NCBI GenBank assembly: GCA_027484825.1
Contig: JAIXSE010000031.1
Coordinates: forward strand, 34,823-98,822
Length of the DNA: 64,000 nucleotides
From: Rubrivivax sp.
GTDB taxonomy: Bacteria; Pseudomonadota; Gammaproteobacteria; Burkholderiales; Burkholderiaceae_C
Reading direction: 5' to 3'
The notes under the pieces are model-generated. The model did no database searches. It was not told where the DNA came from and was given only the letters and a program-made list of their open reading frames with translations. A program made the position numbers and the translations under genes. Numbering within the stretch: position 1 is the first letter of the stretch; every line of letters begins with the position of its first letter. Positions 20,674 to 29,191 of this stretch are shown piece after piece.

Positions 20674-21246
20674 GTGAGCAGCGACCCCGTGAGCAACATC
20701 AGGCCCATCAACGGTCCCCACACAGGTGCCCACAGCGGTCCGAGCCAGTCGCCCCAGAACGCGGTGGTGGTGGGTCTGGTCATGGGCTCCAGCAGCGACT
20801 GGGAGACGATGAAGCACGCGGCGGACATTCTCACCGAGTTCGGCGTGTCCTTCGAAGCCCGGGTCGTCTCGGCCCATCGCATGCCCGACGAGATGTTCGC
20901 CTACGCCGAAGCGGCCGAAGGCCGGGGCCTGCGGGCCATCATCGCCGGTGCCGGCGGTGCCGCCCACCTGCCGGGCATGCTGGCCGCCAAGACGCTGGTG
21001 CCGGTGCTGGGCGTGCCGGTGGCCAGCCGCCACCTGCAGGGCGTTGATTCGCTGCACTCCATCGTCCAGATGCCCAAGGGCATTCCGGTGGCCACCTTTG
21101 CCATCGGCAATGCCGGCGCCGGCAATGCGGCCCTGTTCGTGGTGGCCATGCTGGCCCGGGACAATCCGGCCCTGCGCGAGCGGCTCGACGCCTTCCGCAA
21201 GCGCCAGACCGCTGCCGCCACCGCCATGACCGAGGAGCTGCGCTGA
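20674..21246 (+). CDS. purE: N5-carboxyaminoimidazole ribonucleotide mutase
   Basis: [48 protein letters not shown] start at 20674 inferred. Confidence 0.95.
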   Translation: MSSDPVSNIRPINGPHTGAHSGPSQSPQNAVVVGLVMGSSSDWETMKHAADILTEFGVSFEARVVSAHRMPDEMFAYAEAAEGRGLRAIIAGAGGAAHLPGMLAAKTLVPVLGVPVASRHLQGVDSLHSIVQMPKGIPVATFAIGNAGAGNAALFVVAMLARDNPALRERLDAFRKRQTAAATAMTEELR

Positions 21247-22406
21247 TGCCGCTGCTGCCAGGCGAAGCCACCCTGGGGGTGCTGGGCGGCGGCCAACTGG
21301 GCCGCATGTTTGTCCAGGCAGCTCAGTCGCTGGGCTACAGCTGCGTGGTGCTGGACCCGGATGCGGCCAGCCCGGCCGGCGCTGTGGCGCAGGCCCATCT
21401 GAAGGCCGACTACCTGGACGCCGCCGCGCTCGCCCAGTTGGCCCAGCGCTGCCACGCCATCACCACTGAATTCGAGAACGTGCCCGCCCGTGCGCTGGAC
21501 TCGCTCGCGGCCACCCGCATGGTGGCTCCGGCCGGTTCCGCCGTGGCGGTGTGCCAGGACCGCGCCCGCGAGAAGGCGCATTTCGTGGCCAGCGGCGTGC
21601 CCTGCGCCCCGTATGCGGTGCTGCGCAGCGCGGTGGACCTGGCCGACGTCAGCGACGCGTTACTGCCCGGCATCCTCAAGACCGCCCGCCTGGGCTATGA
21701 CGGCAAGGGCCAGCGCCGGGTCACCGACCGGGCGCAACTGGCCCTGGCCTTCCAGGAACTGGGCGGGGTGGAATGCGTGCTGGAGCAGATGCTGCCCCTG
21801 GCGCTGGAGCTGAGCGTGCTGGTGGTGCGCGGGACCGATGGCCAGGCGGTCACCTATCCGGTGCAGCAGAACCTGCATCGCGACGGCATCCTCGCCGTCA
21901 CCGAGGTGCCGGCTCCGGATGTGCCGGACGCCTTGCAGATCCAGGCACGCCAGAGCGCCGTCGCCATCGCCGAAGGCCTGTCCTATGTGGGCGTGCTGTG
22001 CGTCGAGTTCTTCGTGCTGAAGGATGGCCGCCTGGTGGTCAATGAGATGGCCCCGCGTCCGCACAACTCCGGGCATTACTCGATGAATGCCTGCGACGTG
22101 TCGCAGTTCGAGATGCAGGTCCGCGCCATGACCGGTCTGCCGCTGCGCGAGCCGCGCCTGCATTCCCCGGTCGTCATGCTCAACCTGCTGGGGGACCTCT
22201 GGTTCAATGACCAGGGTGAGGAGCGCACGCCCGACTGGGCCGGGGTGCTGGCCCTGCCCGGTGCATCGCTGCACCTGTACGGCAAGGCCCAGGCCCGTGT
22301 GGGCCGCAAGATGGGCCATCTGAATCTGACCGGCGCAACCGCCGAAGCTGCGCGCGAGAGCGCCCGCCAGGCCTGCGCCTTGCTGGGGCTGCCGCAGCAG
22401 TGGTGA
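21246..22406 (+). CDS. purK: N5-carboxyaminoimidazole ribonucleotide synthase
   Basis: [50 protein letters not shown]. Confidence 0.96.
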   Translation: MPLLPGEATLGVLGGGQLGRMFVQAAQSLGYSCVVLDPDAASPAGAVAQAHLKADYLDAAALAQLAQRCHAITTEFENVPARALDSLAATRMVAPAGSAVAVCQDRAREKAHFVASGVPCAPYAVLRSAVDLADVSDALLPGILKTARLGYDGKGQRRVTDRAQLALAFQELGGVECVLEQMLPLALELSVLVVRGTDGQAVTYPVQQNLHRDGILAVTEVPAPDVPDALQIQARQSAVAIAEGLSYVGVLCVEFFVLKDGRLVVNEMAPRPHNSGHYSMNACDVSQFEMQVRAMTGLPLREPRLHSPVVMLNLLGDLWFNDQGEERTPDWAGVLALPGASLHLYGKAQARVGRKMGHLNLTGATAEAARESARQACALLGLPQQW

Positions 22407-23473
22407 ACCCGGTGGTGGACCCAGTGGTGAAGCAGACGCAGCCGATGACAGTGGACACGACCCAGGTGCTGGACGGATATGCGCCAGCCTCCGTCGAGCG
22501 TGCCGCCCGGACGCTGGCGGACGGCCAGTTGCTGGGCCTGCCTACCGAAACCGTCTACGGCCTGGCCGCCCGCGCCGATCAGGATGCGGCGGTGGCCCGA
22601 ATCTTCGCCGCGAAGGGCCGTCCCAGCGACCATCCGCTGATCGTCCATGTGCTGGACGAGCAGGGCGCGCGCCACTTTGCGCAAGACCTGCCGCCCGTGG
22701 CGCAGCGCCTGATCGACGCGTTCTGGCCCGGTCCGCTGACCCTCATCGTGCAGCGACGGCCTGACGTTGCCGCTGCGGCGGCAGGGGGGCAGCCGACGGT
22801 CGGCCTGCGTAGCCCGTCCCATCCGGTAGCCCGGGCGCTGATGGCCGCCTGTCGCGACCTGGGCGTGGAAGGTCTGGCCGCCCCCAGTGCCAACCGTTTT
22901 GGCCGGGTCAGCCCCACCACCGCCGCGCATGTGGCCGAGGAATTCGGCCCTGAGCTGCTGGTGCTGGACGGTGGCCCCTGCGAGGTCGGCATCGAATCCA
23001 GCATCGTGGACTGCAGCCGCGGACATCCCGTGCTGCTGCGCCCCGGCGTGCTCACGCCGGCGCAGCTCGAAGCCGCGGCGGGCGAACCGCTGCGGGCCCC
23101 GGACCGGTCGGCGCCCAAGGCGTCCGGCACCCTGGCCGCGCACTACGCGCCCCGTGCCACCGTCCGGCTTCTGAGTTCCGAGACCCTGCAGCAGGCCCTG
23201 ACCGGTCCGTTGCCTGCGGGGCTGGCGGTATATTCCCGTCATGCCGGTCTGCCGGGCCTGGACGATGTTCTGCACCGTCCCATGCCCGGCGAGGCCAAGG
23301 CCGTGGCCCGCGAGCTGTTTGCGGTGCTGCGGCAGCTGGATGCGGCCGGTGCGGCGCAGATCTGGGTGGAAGCACCGCCGGCCGATGCGGCCTGGGACGG
23401 TATCCGGGACCGTTTGTCCCGAGCGGCGGCGGCTTTTGCGACGCCGGAGTTTGATGATTTGGAGAATTCATGA
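22400..23473 (+). CDS. tsaC: L-threonylcarbamoyladenylate synthase (Sua5/YwlC type)
   Basis: [52 protein letters not shown] (Sua5 extension). Confidence 0.94.
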   Translation: MVNPVVDPVVKQTQPMTVDTTQVLDGYAPASVERAARTLADGQLLGLPTETVYGLAARADQDAAVARIFAAKGRPSDHPLIVHVLDEQGARHFAQDLPPVAQRLIDAFWPGPLTLIVQRRPDVAAAAAGGQPTVGLRSPSHPVARALMAACRDLGVEGLAAPSANRFGRVSPTTAAHVAEEFGPELLVLDGGPCEVGIESSIVDCSRGHPVLLRPGVLTPAQLEAAAGEPLRAPDRSAPKASGTLAAHYAPRATVRLLSSETLQQALTGPLPAGLAVYSRHAGLPGLDDVLHRPMPGEAKAVARELFAVLRQLDAAGAAQIWVEAPPADAAWDGIRDRLSRAAAAFATPEFDDLENS

Positions 23474-24408
23474 AGAGTTTGAAGCGCCACCTGGCGATTC
23501 TGCTGGGGGCGACCGCCATGCTGGCTGCCTGCGGCGGCGGCAGCTCGCAGATCGATCCGTTCCGGCCCACGCGCCTGATTGCCTTCGGTGACGAGACCAG
23601 CGCCCTGCGCTCGGACGGCAGCAAATACACCATCAATGCCACGGACACCACGACCGGTGCCATCAACTGTTCGGCCAATCCGATCTGGGTGCAGTCGCTG
23701 GCGTCCTACTACGGCCTGGTCTTCAAGCAGTGCAACACCTCCAACCTGGCGGCAACCACGGCGGTGATGTATGCCACCTCCGGCGCCAAGGTGGCCAATG
23801 TGGCCCAGCAGGTGGACCAGCAGTTCGCCCTGGACGGCTTCAACGGCAAGGACCTGGTGACGGTGCTGGTCGGGGTGAACGACATCCTGGAGCTCTACGC
23901 GTCCTATGGCGCCCAGGGCGAGCAGGTGCTCGGCGATGAAGCCGAGACGCGCGGCAAGGCACTGGCAGCCACGGTCAACACCATCGCCAATGCCGGCGGC
24001 AAGGTGATCATCTCCACCATTCCGGACGTGGGCGTGACCCCGTTCGCGGTGTCGGAGCGCGAATCGCATGCCGACACGGACCGGGCCAAGCTGCTGTCCG
24101 ACCTGACCTCCCGGTTCAACCTGGGCCTGCGTCTGAATGTCCTCAATGACGGCCACAAGATCGGCCTGATCCTGACCGACGAGCTGACCCAGACCGCCGC
24201 CAAGTACCCCAGCGCCTACAGCCTGTCGAACTCGACGCAGGCGGCCTGCCTGGCGGCCTACCAGCCGCCGCTGTGCACCGACAAGACGCTGGACAGCGCG
24301 GCCACGTCCTCCACCTACATGTGGGCCAGCAGCACGCTGCTGGGCCCGTCGGTGCAGTCTCGCATTGCTTCGCTCGCCCAGACGCGCGCGTCGAACAACC
24401 CGTTCTGA
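23470..24408 (+). CDS. SGNH/GDSL-like lipoprotein with non-canonical block I (FGDE instead of FGDS)
   Basis: Lipobox MLAACGGGS; LIAFGDETSALRSDGSKY; block-III-like VLVGVNDI; ATGA overlap with tsaC. Confidence 0.7.
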   Translation: MKSLKRHLAILLGATAMLAACGGGSSQIDPFRPTRLIAFGDETSALRSDGSKYTINATDTTTGAINCSANPIWVQSLASYYGLVFKQCNTSNLAATTAVMYATSGAKVANVAQQVDQQFALDGFNGKDLVTVLVGVNDILELYASYGAQGEQVLGDEAETRGKALAATVNTIANAGGKVIISTIPDVGVTPFAVSERESHADTDRAKLLSDLTSRFNLGLRLNVLNDGHKIGLILTDELTQTAAKYPSAYSLSNSTQAACLAAYQPPLCTDKTLDSAATSSTYMWASSTLLGPSVQSRIASLAQTRASNNPF

Positions 24409-24450
24409 TCGAAGCCCCGCGCAGCAGGCGCTGCGCTGGTGCAAACCCCG

Positions 24451-24475
24451 AGGGGACAGGCCATGCCTGTCCCCT
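24451..24475 (+). terminator. Intrinsic terminator-like hairpin AGGGGACAGGC-cat-GCCTGTCCCCT followed by TTTGTC
   Basis: Perfect 11-bp stem 43 nt downstream of the SGNH-like gene. Confidence 0.6.
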
Positions 24476-24637
24476 TTGTCATTGGGGCCTCGACCTTTGC
24501 AATGCACCAAATGGGCGAATCGCTTCCAAGACTTTGGTCGCTATCGCACATAGGACTGAAATGTGTTGCGGCCGCGCCGCGACTTTGATCCGGATGTGCG
24601 CGCCGCACTGGCATGCTGTGGCCGTGTCAGGGTTTTT

Positions 24638-24651
24638 ACGTTTAAAAACGT
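24638..24651. promoter_or_regulatory. Palindrome ACGTTT-aa-AAACGT upstream of lipase gene
   Basis: 6-2-6 inverted repeat in an AT-rich pocket of the intergenic region. Confidence 0.4.
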
Positions 24652-24669
24652 AGTGAGCCCTGCGCTTAT

Positions 24670-24679
24670 AGTGATCACT
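24670..24679. promoter_or_regulatory. Palindrome AGTGATCACT upstream of lipase gene
   Basis: Perfect 10-bp palindrome. Confidence 0.3.
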
Positions 24680-24687
24680 GACAAAAA

Positions 24688-24701
24688 CGAACGACCGTTC
24701 G
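24688..24701. promoter_or_regulatory. TetR-operator-like palindrome CGAACG-ac-CGTTCG upstream of lipase gene
   Basis: 6-2-6 inverted repeat; resembles operator style used by TetR-family repressors (inference). Confidence 0.45.
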
Positions 24702-24756
24702 ATTTAGTGCCCTCTCCCGGAGCACAAACGACGGAGACAACCCTGGAGAAGTCTGA

Positions 24757-26133
24757 ATGAATCGCCAATTCCCCTTGGCCGGCCTGGCGCTGGCTGCGTC
24801 TGTGCTGCTGACCGCCTGCGGCGGTGGCAGCGACCCCTCCACCGATGACGCACCGCCGGCACGCGGCACCGTGGTGCTGGGTCAGTTGGGCGGCTCGGCC
24901 ACCACGGCCCAGATCGATGCGGGCACCTCGTCCAAGGGCATTCAGACCCTCACCGGCGCGGCCAAGTGCGGCGTGGACGTGCACTACGTCTACTACATGA
25001 CCCGCGACCCGAACGGCAACCCGGCGACGGCCTCCACCGCCGTGCTGCTTCCCAGCGGCACCGATGCGTCCTGCACCGGCAATCGTCCGGTGGTGCTGTA
25101 TGCCCACGGCACGACCACCACCAAGAGCTTCAACATGGCTCAGGTGACGACCAATACCGAAGCCTCGCTGGTGATGGCCTTCTACGCCGCACAAGGCTTC
25201 ATCGTGGTGGCGCCCAACTACCTGGGCTATGACCGCTCGGGCCTGAACTACACCCCTTACCTGAACGCCGAATCCTCGGCCGTGGACATGGTGGACGGCC
25301 TGCGCGCCGCCAAGAGCTATCTGGCTTCCGCCGCCACCACGACCCAGCCCTCCAGCAAGCTGCTGATCGCCGGTTACTCGCAAGGCGGCCACGTGGCCAT
25401 GGCCACCCACAAGGTGATCGAGCGTGACTACGCCAGCGAATTCACCGTGTCGGCCTCGGGCCCGATGTCCGGCCCGTACAACCTGGTGGGCTTCGGCGAC
25501 ATCATCGTCTCGCCGTCCGGTCAGGTGAATGCCGGCGCCACGCTGTTCCTGCCCCTGATGCTGACCAGCTATCAGAAGGCCTACGGCAACATCTACAGCG
25601 CCACCACCGACGTCTATCAGTCGCCCTACGCCGCCACGGCCGAGACCCTGTTCCCGACCGACACGCCGCTGGCGGACCTGATGACCGCTGGCAAGCTGCC
25701 GGCCGACACCACCTTCACCAAGCTGTTCGGCACCGGCGGCCTGCTGACCGACAGCTTCCGTGCGGGCTATGCCACCTCCAACTTCCGCAAGGCGCTGCAG
25801 ACCAACACGCTGCTCAATTGGGTGCCCAAGCATCCGGTGGCCCTGTGCGGCGGTGCCAATGACCCGACCGTGTTCTACACCGTCAACACCCCGGCGGCCA
25901 AGGCAGCCCTGGGTAGCGCGGTGACCGCCTACAACCTGGAAGACGCCACGTCGGTGGGCGCCACGGTCAACGGCGGCTTCAAGCAGGCTCAGGCCGCGAC
26001 CAGCACCGCAGCCGGTGGTGGCACCGCCGGCGCCGCGGCTGTCCAGGCCGCCTACCACGGCACCCTGGTGCCTCCGTTCTGCAACGCTGTCGTGCGTGGC
26101 TACTTCCAGCGCGTGCTGGCCGCCGGCGGTTGA
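24757..26133 (+). CDS. Secreted lipoprotein alpha/beta-hydrolase (secretory lipase-like)
   Basis: Lipobox LLTACGGGS; nucleophile elbow LLIAGYSQGGH; VLYAHGTTTT; candidate acid/His in GGANDPTVFY and AYHGTLVPPFC. Confidence 0.82.
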   Translation: MNRQFPLAGLALAASVLLTACGGGSDPSTDDAPPARGTVVLGQLGGSATTAQIDAGTSSKGIQTLTGAAKCGVDVHYVYYMTRDPNGNPATASTAVLLPSGTDASCTGNRPVVLYAHGTTTTKSFNMAQVTTNTEASLVMAFYAAQGFIVVAPNYLGYDRSGLNYTPYLNAESSAVDMVDGLRAAKSYLASAATTTQPSSKLLIAGYSQGGHVAMATHKVIERDYASEFTVSASGPMSGPYNLVGFGDIIVSPSGQVNAGATLFLPLMLTSYQKAYGNIYSATTDVYQSPYAATAETLFPTDTPLADLMTAGKLPADTTFTKLFGTGGLLTDSFRAGYATSNFRKALQTNTLLNWVPKHPVALCGGANDPTVFYTVNTPAAKAALGSAVTAYNLEDATSVGATVNGGFKQAQAATSTAAGGGTAGAAAVQAAYHGTLVPPFCNAVVRGYFQRVLAAGG

Positions 26134-26156
26134 TGCTTGAACAGAATCGGAGACAC

Positions 26157-26858
26157 ATGATGAAGAAGAACATTTCCCTCGTCGCCGGCGCTGCTCTGCT
26201 GGCTCTGAGCGGTCTGGCCAGCGCACAGGACGCTGCCGTCGGCACCACCACCGTCTACGTGGGCCTGGCCCACATCGACGTGAACAGCAAGGCAGCCCCC
26301 CTGTCGGGCGGCTCCAAGCAGTTCCCGGAGCCGGGCGCGCAAATCCGCGTCGGCGACCAGACGACCACCGGTTTCGGCCTGGTCTACCGCTTTGCCGACA
26401 GCTGGAGCGGTGAGCTGGTGCTGGGTGTGCCGCCCTCGCACAAGGTGTATGGCAACGGCGTGCTGCAAAACGCCGGTCAGATCGCGGTGGTGCGCCAGAT
26501 GCCCCCCACGATCTTCGTCAACTACCACTTCGGTCCGGTGCTGCCCAAGCTCTATCCGTTCGTCGGTCTGGGCCTGAACTACACCTACTTCGAGAAGACC
26601 CGCAGCACCGCCACCGGTGACGCGATCTCGGGCGGTCCCACCAAGATCTACCTGAGCAATTCGTGGGGCGCCGCCGCCCACGTGGGCTTCACCGTGCGCT
26701 ACAACGAGCGCTGGTCCCTGGTCGGCACCGCCGCCTATGCGGATGTGAAGAGCAACATGCGCGCCGTCACCACCACCAACACCGGCGAGGAAACGCTGCG
26801 CACGCGCATCAATTTCCGCCCGATGGTGTATTCGCTGTCGCTCGGCTACTCCTTCTAA
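26157..26858 (+). CDS. ompW: OmpW-family outer membrane protein
   Basis: Signal peptide; NYHFGPVLPKLYPFVGLGLNYTYFEKTRS; C-terminal aromatic LSLGYSF. Confidence 0.88.
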   Translation: MMKKNISLVAGAALLALSGLASAQDAAVGTTTVYVGLAHIDVNSKAAPLSGGSKQFPEPGAQIRVGDQTTTGFGLVYRFADSWSGELVLGVPPSHKVYGNGVLQNAGQIAVVRQMPPTIFVNYHFGPVLPKLYPFVGLGLNYTYFEKTRSTATGDAISGGPTKIYLSNSWGAAAHVGFTVRYNERWSLVGTAAYADVKSNMRAVTTTNTGEETLRTRINFRPMVYSLSLGYSF

Positions 26859-26907
26859 ACGAGGGGGAGGCCCTTCCCGGGCCTGCCGGGGCCACTACAC
26901 TTGCTGC

Positions 26908-27666
26908 ATGAGCGTGTTACTGGCCCTGGATAGCTCCACCGAACACATGGCTCTGGCCCTTTCGGGTCAGGGCCATTCTGCTTTTGTGGATGCCGATGGT
27001 GGCGCCCAAGCCTCGCAGCGGATGGTGCCGGATGCGCTGCAATTGCTGCGGGAGGCCGGCATCGGCCTGGCGGCGGTGGACGCGGTGGCTTTCGGTCAAG
27101 GACCGGGCGCCTTCACCGGCCTGCGCACTGCCTGCTCGGTGGCCCAGGGCCTGGCCTTTGGGGCTGGCAAACCGGTGCTGGCGCTGGACAGCCTGATGCT
27201 GGTGGCGGAAGACGCCCGTCTGCAGACGCTGGGCCAGCCCGATGCGCCCACCTGCCTCTGGGTGGCCATGGATGCCCGCATGGGCCAGATCTACGCCGGC
27301 CAGTACCGCTGGAACGGTCAGCACTGGGATGTGCTGGACGCGCCCATGCTGACCGACCCGGCACCGCTGCTGGCCCGCTGGGCCGCAGCCGCGCCAACCT
27401 GCGTGGCCGGCACCGCGCTGCTGGCGCTGGGCCTGGACACCGGTGCTGCGCTGCGCATCGAACACACCCGGTCCCGCGCCCGTGCGCTGGGCTCGCTCGC
27501 CCAGCAGGCCTGGGCGCAAGGCCTGGCGATGGACCCGGCCCTGGCCCTGCCGCTGTATGTGCGGGACAAAGTGGCCCAGACCACCGCCGAGCGGGCAGCC
27601 GACAAGGCTGCCGCCCTGGCCGCGACGTCGCAAAGCGGCCTGCCTGCAGGCCCGACCCCCGGCTGA
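26908..27666 (+). CDS. tsaB: tRNA threonylcarbamoyladenosine biosynthesis protein TsaB
   Basis: LLALDSSTEHMALAL, GQGPGAFTGLRTACSVAQGLAFG. Confidence 0.95.
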   Translation: MSVLLALDSSTEHMALALSGQGHSAFVDADGGAQASQRMVPDALQLLREAGIGLAAVDAVAFGQGPGAFTGLRTACSVAQGLAFGAGKPVLALDSLMLVAEDARLQTLGQPDAPTCLWVAMDARMGQIYAGQYRWNGQHWDVLDAPMLTDPAPLLARWAAAAPTCVAGTALLALGLDTGAALRIEHTRSRARALGSLAQQAWAQGLAMDPALALPLYVRDKVAQTTAERAADKAAALAATSQSGLPAGPTPG

Positions 27667-27677
27667 GGAGCGATGGC

Positions 27678-28175
27678 ATGAGTGCCCAAGCCAAGGACAT
27701 CCTGCTCTCGCCCGCGCTGCAAGCCCTGCAGCCGCTGCGCACCATCGACCTTGACGAGGTGATGGCCATCGAGAACGTGGCCTACACCCATCCCTGGACG
27801 CGCGGCAACTTCATCGACTCGCTGGCGGCCGGTTATGTCGGTTTCGTGCTGCGGGACGGGCAGGGCCGGCTGTGCGGCTATTTTCTGGCGATGCAGGTGA
27901 TCGACGAGATGCACCTGCTCAACATCACCGTGGCCCCCGACCTGCAAGGGCAGGGACTGGCCCGGCGCATGCTCGATGCGCTGGCCGTGCTGGCCCGGGC
28001 CCGGGAGTGCTTGCAGATCTGGCTGGAGGTGCGGGTCAGCAATGAACGGGCGCGGCGGCTTTATGAGGCCTATGGATTTGTGCAGAGCGGACTGCGGCGC
28101 AACTATTACCCCTGCGCCGAGGGCCGCGAGGATGCGCTGCTGATGACGCTGCGACTGACAGGAGGCAGCCCATGA
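27678..28175 (+). CDS. rimI: Ribosomal protein S18 alanine N-acetyltransferase
   Basis: AYTHPWTRGNFIDSL, LLNITVAPDLQGQGLARRML, YEAYGFVQSGLRRNYYP; follows tsaB. Confidence 0.94.
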   Translation: MSAQAKDILLSPALQALQPLRTIDLDEVMAIENVAYTHPWTRGNFIDSLAAGYVGFVLRDGQGRLCGYFLAMQVIDEMHLLNITVAPDLQGQGLARRMLDALAVLARARECLQIWLEVRVSNERARRLYEAYGFVQSGLRRNYYPCAEGREDALLMTLRLTGGSP

Positions 28176-29191
28176 GCTGGAGTGAACGCCAACGCCGGAT
28201 GTTGGAGGCGATGGGCCTGAAGATCTGGGTGGCGCCTGACGTGGGCGTGACGCCTGTGGCTGCCCCGCAGGAAGACGGGCGCGTGGCGGCGGAGGAGGCG
28301 TCCGCCGCAGTGGCGGTGGCCGAGCGGCCTCGGGCGCCTGTGTCAGCCCGGGTGGCTGATCGGGCAGCGCCAGGCGCCGCGGCGGTGACCGGCGCTTTGG
28401 ACGCCGTGCAGCCCGCGTCGAAAGCGCCGTCGGAACCATTGTCGCCACCGACCTCGAAACCGGTGTTGGAGCGCCCCTCAGGGCCCACGGCCCAGCGGGC
28501 GGCGGATGTGCTGTCCCGCGCCTTGCCGGCCAACGCGGCCGCTGCACTGGCCGCATCCGGCGACGCCGCACCGGGCGCCGTGCCTCAGCGCACCGGCCTG
28601 TCCCGCGAGGCCATCGCCGCGCTGGACTGGGACGGCCTGCGCAGCGCCGTGGCCGACTGCCGCGCCTGCAGCCTGTGCGAGACCCGCAAGAACACCGTCT
28701 TTGGCGTCGGCCATTCGCAGGCGCACTGGATGATCATCGGCGAGGCGCCCGGCGAACAGGAAGACCTGCAGGGCGAGCCCTTTGTCGGCCCGGCCGGCAA
28801 GCTGCTGGACAACATGCTGCGCGCCCTGGGCCTGAGCCGCACCGAAGGCCCGCCCGAGCAGCAGGTCTTCATCGCCAACACCCTCAAGTGCCGCCCGCCG
28901 CGCAACCGCAATCCGGACCCGTCCGAGCTGACGCAGTGCGAGCCCTTCCTGCAGCGGCAGATTGAACTGATCCAGCCCCGCATCATCCTGGCCATGGGCC
29001 GCTTTGCGGTGCAGCAGCTGCTGCAGAGCCAGGAGGCGATCGGCCGTCTGCGGGGCCGTGTGCACCGCTACCAGGGCGTGCCGCTGGTGGTCACCTATCA
29101 CCCGGCCTATCTGCTGCGCAATCTGCCGGACAAGGCCCGGGCCTGGGAAGACCTGTGCCTGGCCCGCCAGACCCTGGAGTCGGGAGGCTGA
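28172..29191 (+). CDS. Uracil-DNA glycosylase, family 4-like, with long Ala/Pro-rich N-terminal extension
   Basis: [67 protein letters not shown]. Confidence 0.92.
   Translation: MSWSERQRRMLEAMGLKIWVAPDVGVTPVAAPQEDGRVAAEEASAAVAVAERPRAPVSARVADRAAPGAAAVTGALDAVQPASKAPSEPLSPPTSKPVLERPSGPTAQRAADVLSRALPANAAAALAASGDAAPGAVPQRTGLSREAIAALDWDGLRSAVADCRACSLCETRKNTVFGVGHSQAHWMIIGEAPGEQEDLQGEPFVGPAGKLLDNMLRALGLSRTEGPPEQQVFIANTLKCRPPRNRNPDPSELTQCEPFLQRQIELIQPRIILAMGRFAVQQLLQSQEAIGRLRGRVHRYQGVPLVVTYHPAYLLRNLPDKARAWEDLCLARQTLESGG

Noticed and set aside
24541-26226. 561-aa minus-strand ORF opposite the lipase gene
   Set aside because: Shadow ORF; plus strand has signal peptide and GxSxG motif
26865-26895. 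AGGCCC/GGGCCT hairpin after the first ompW
   Set aside because: Only 6 bp with no T tract in very GC-rich DNA; too weak to call a terminator
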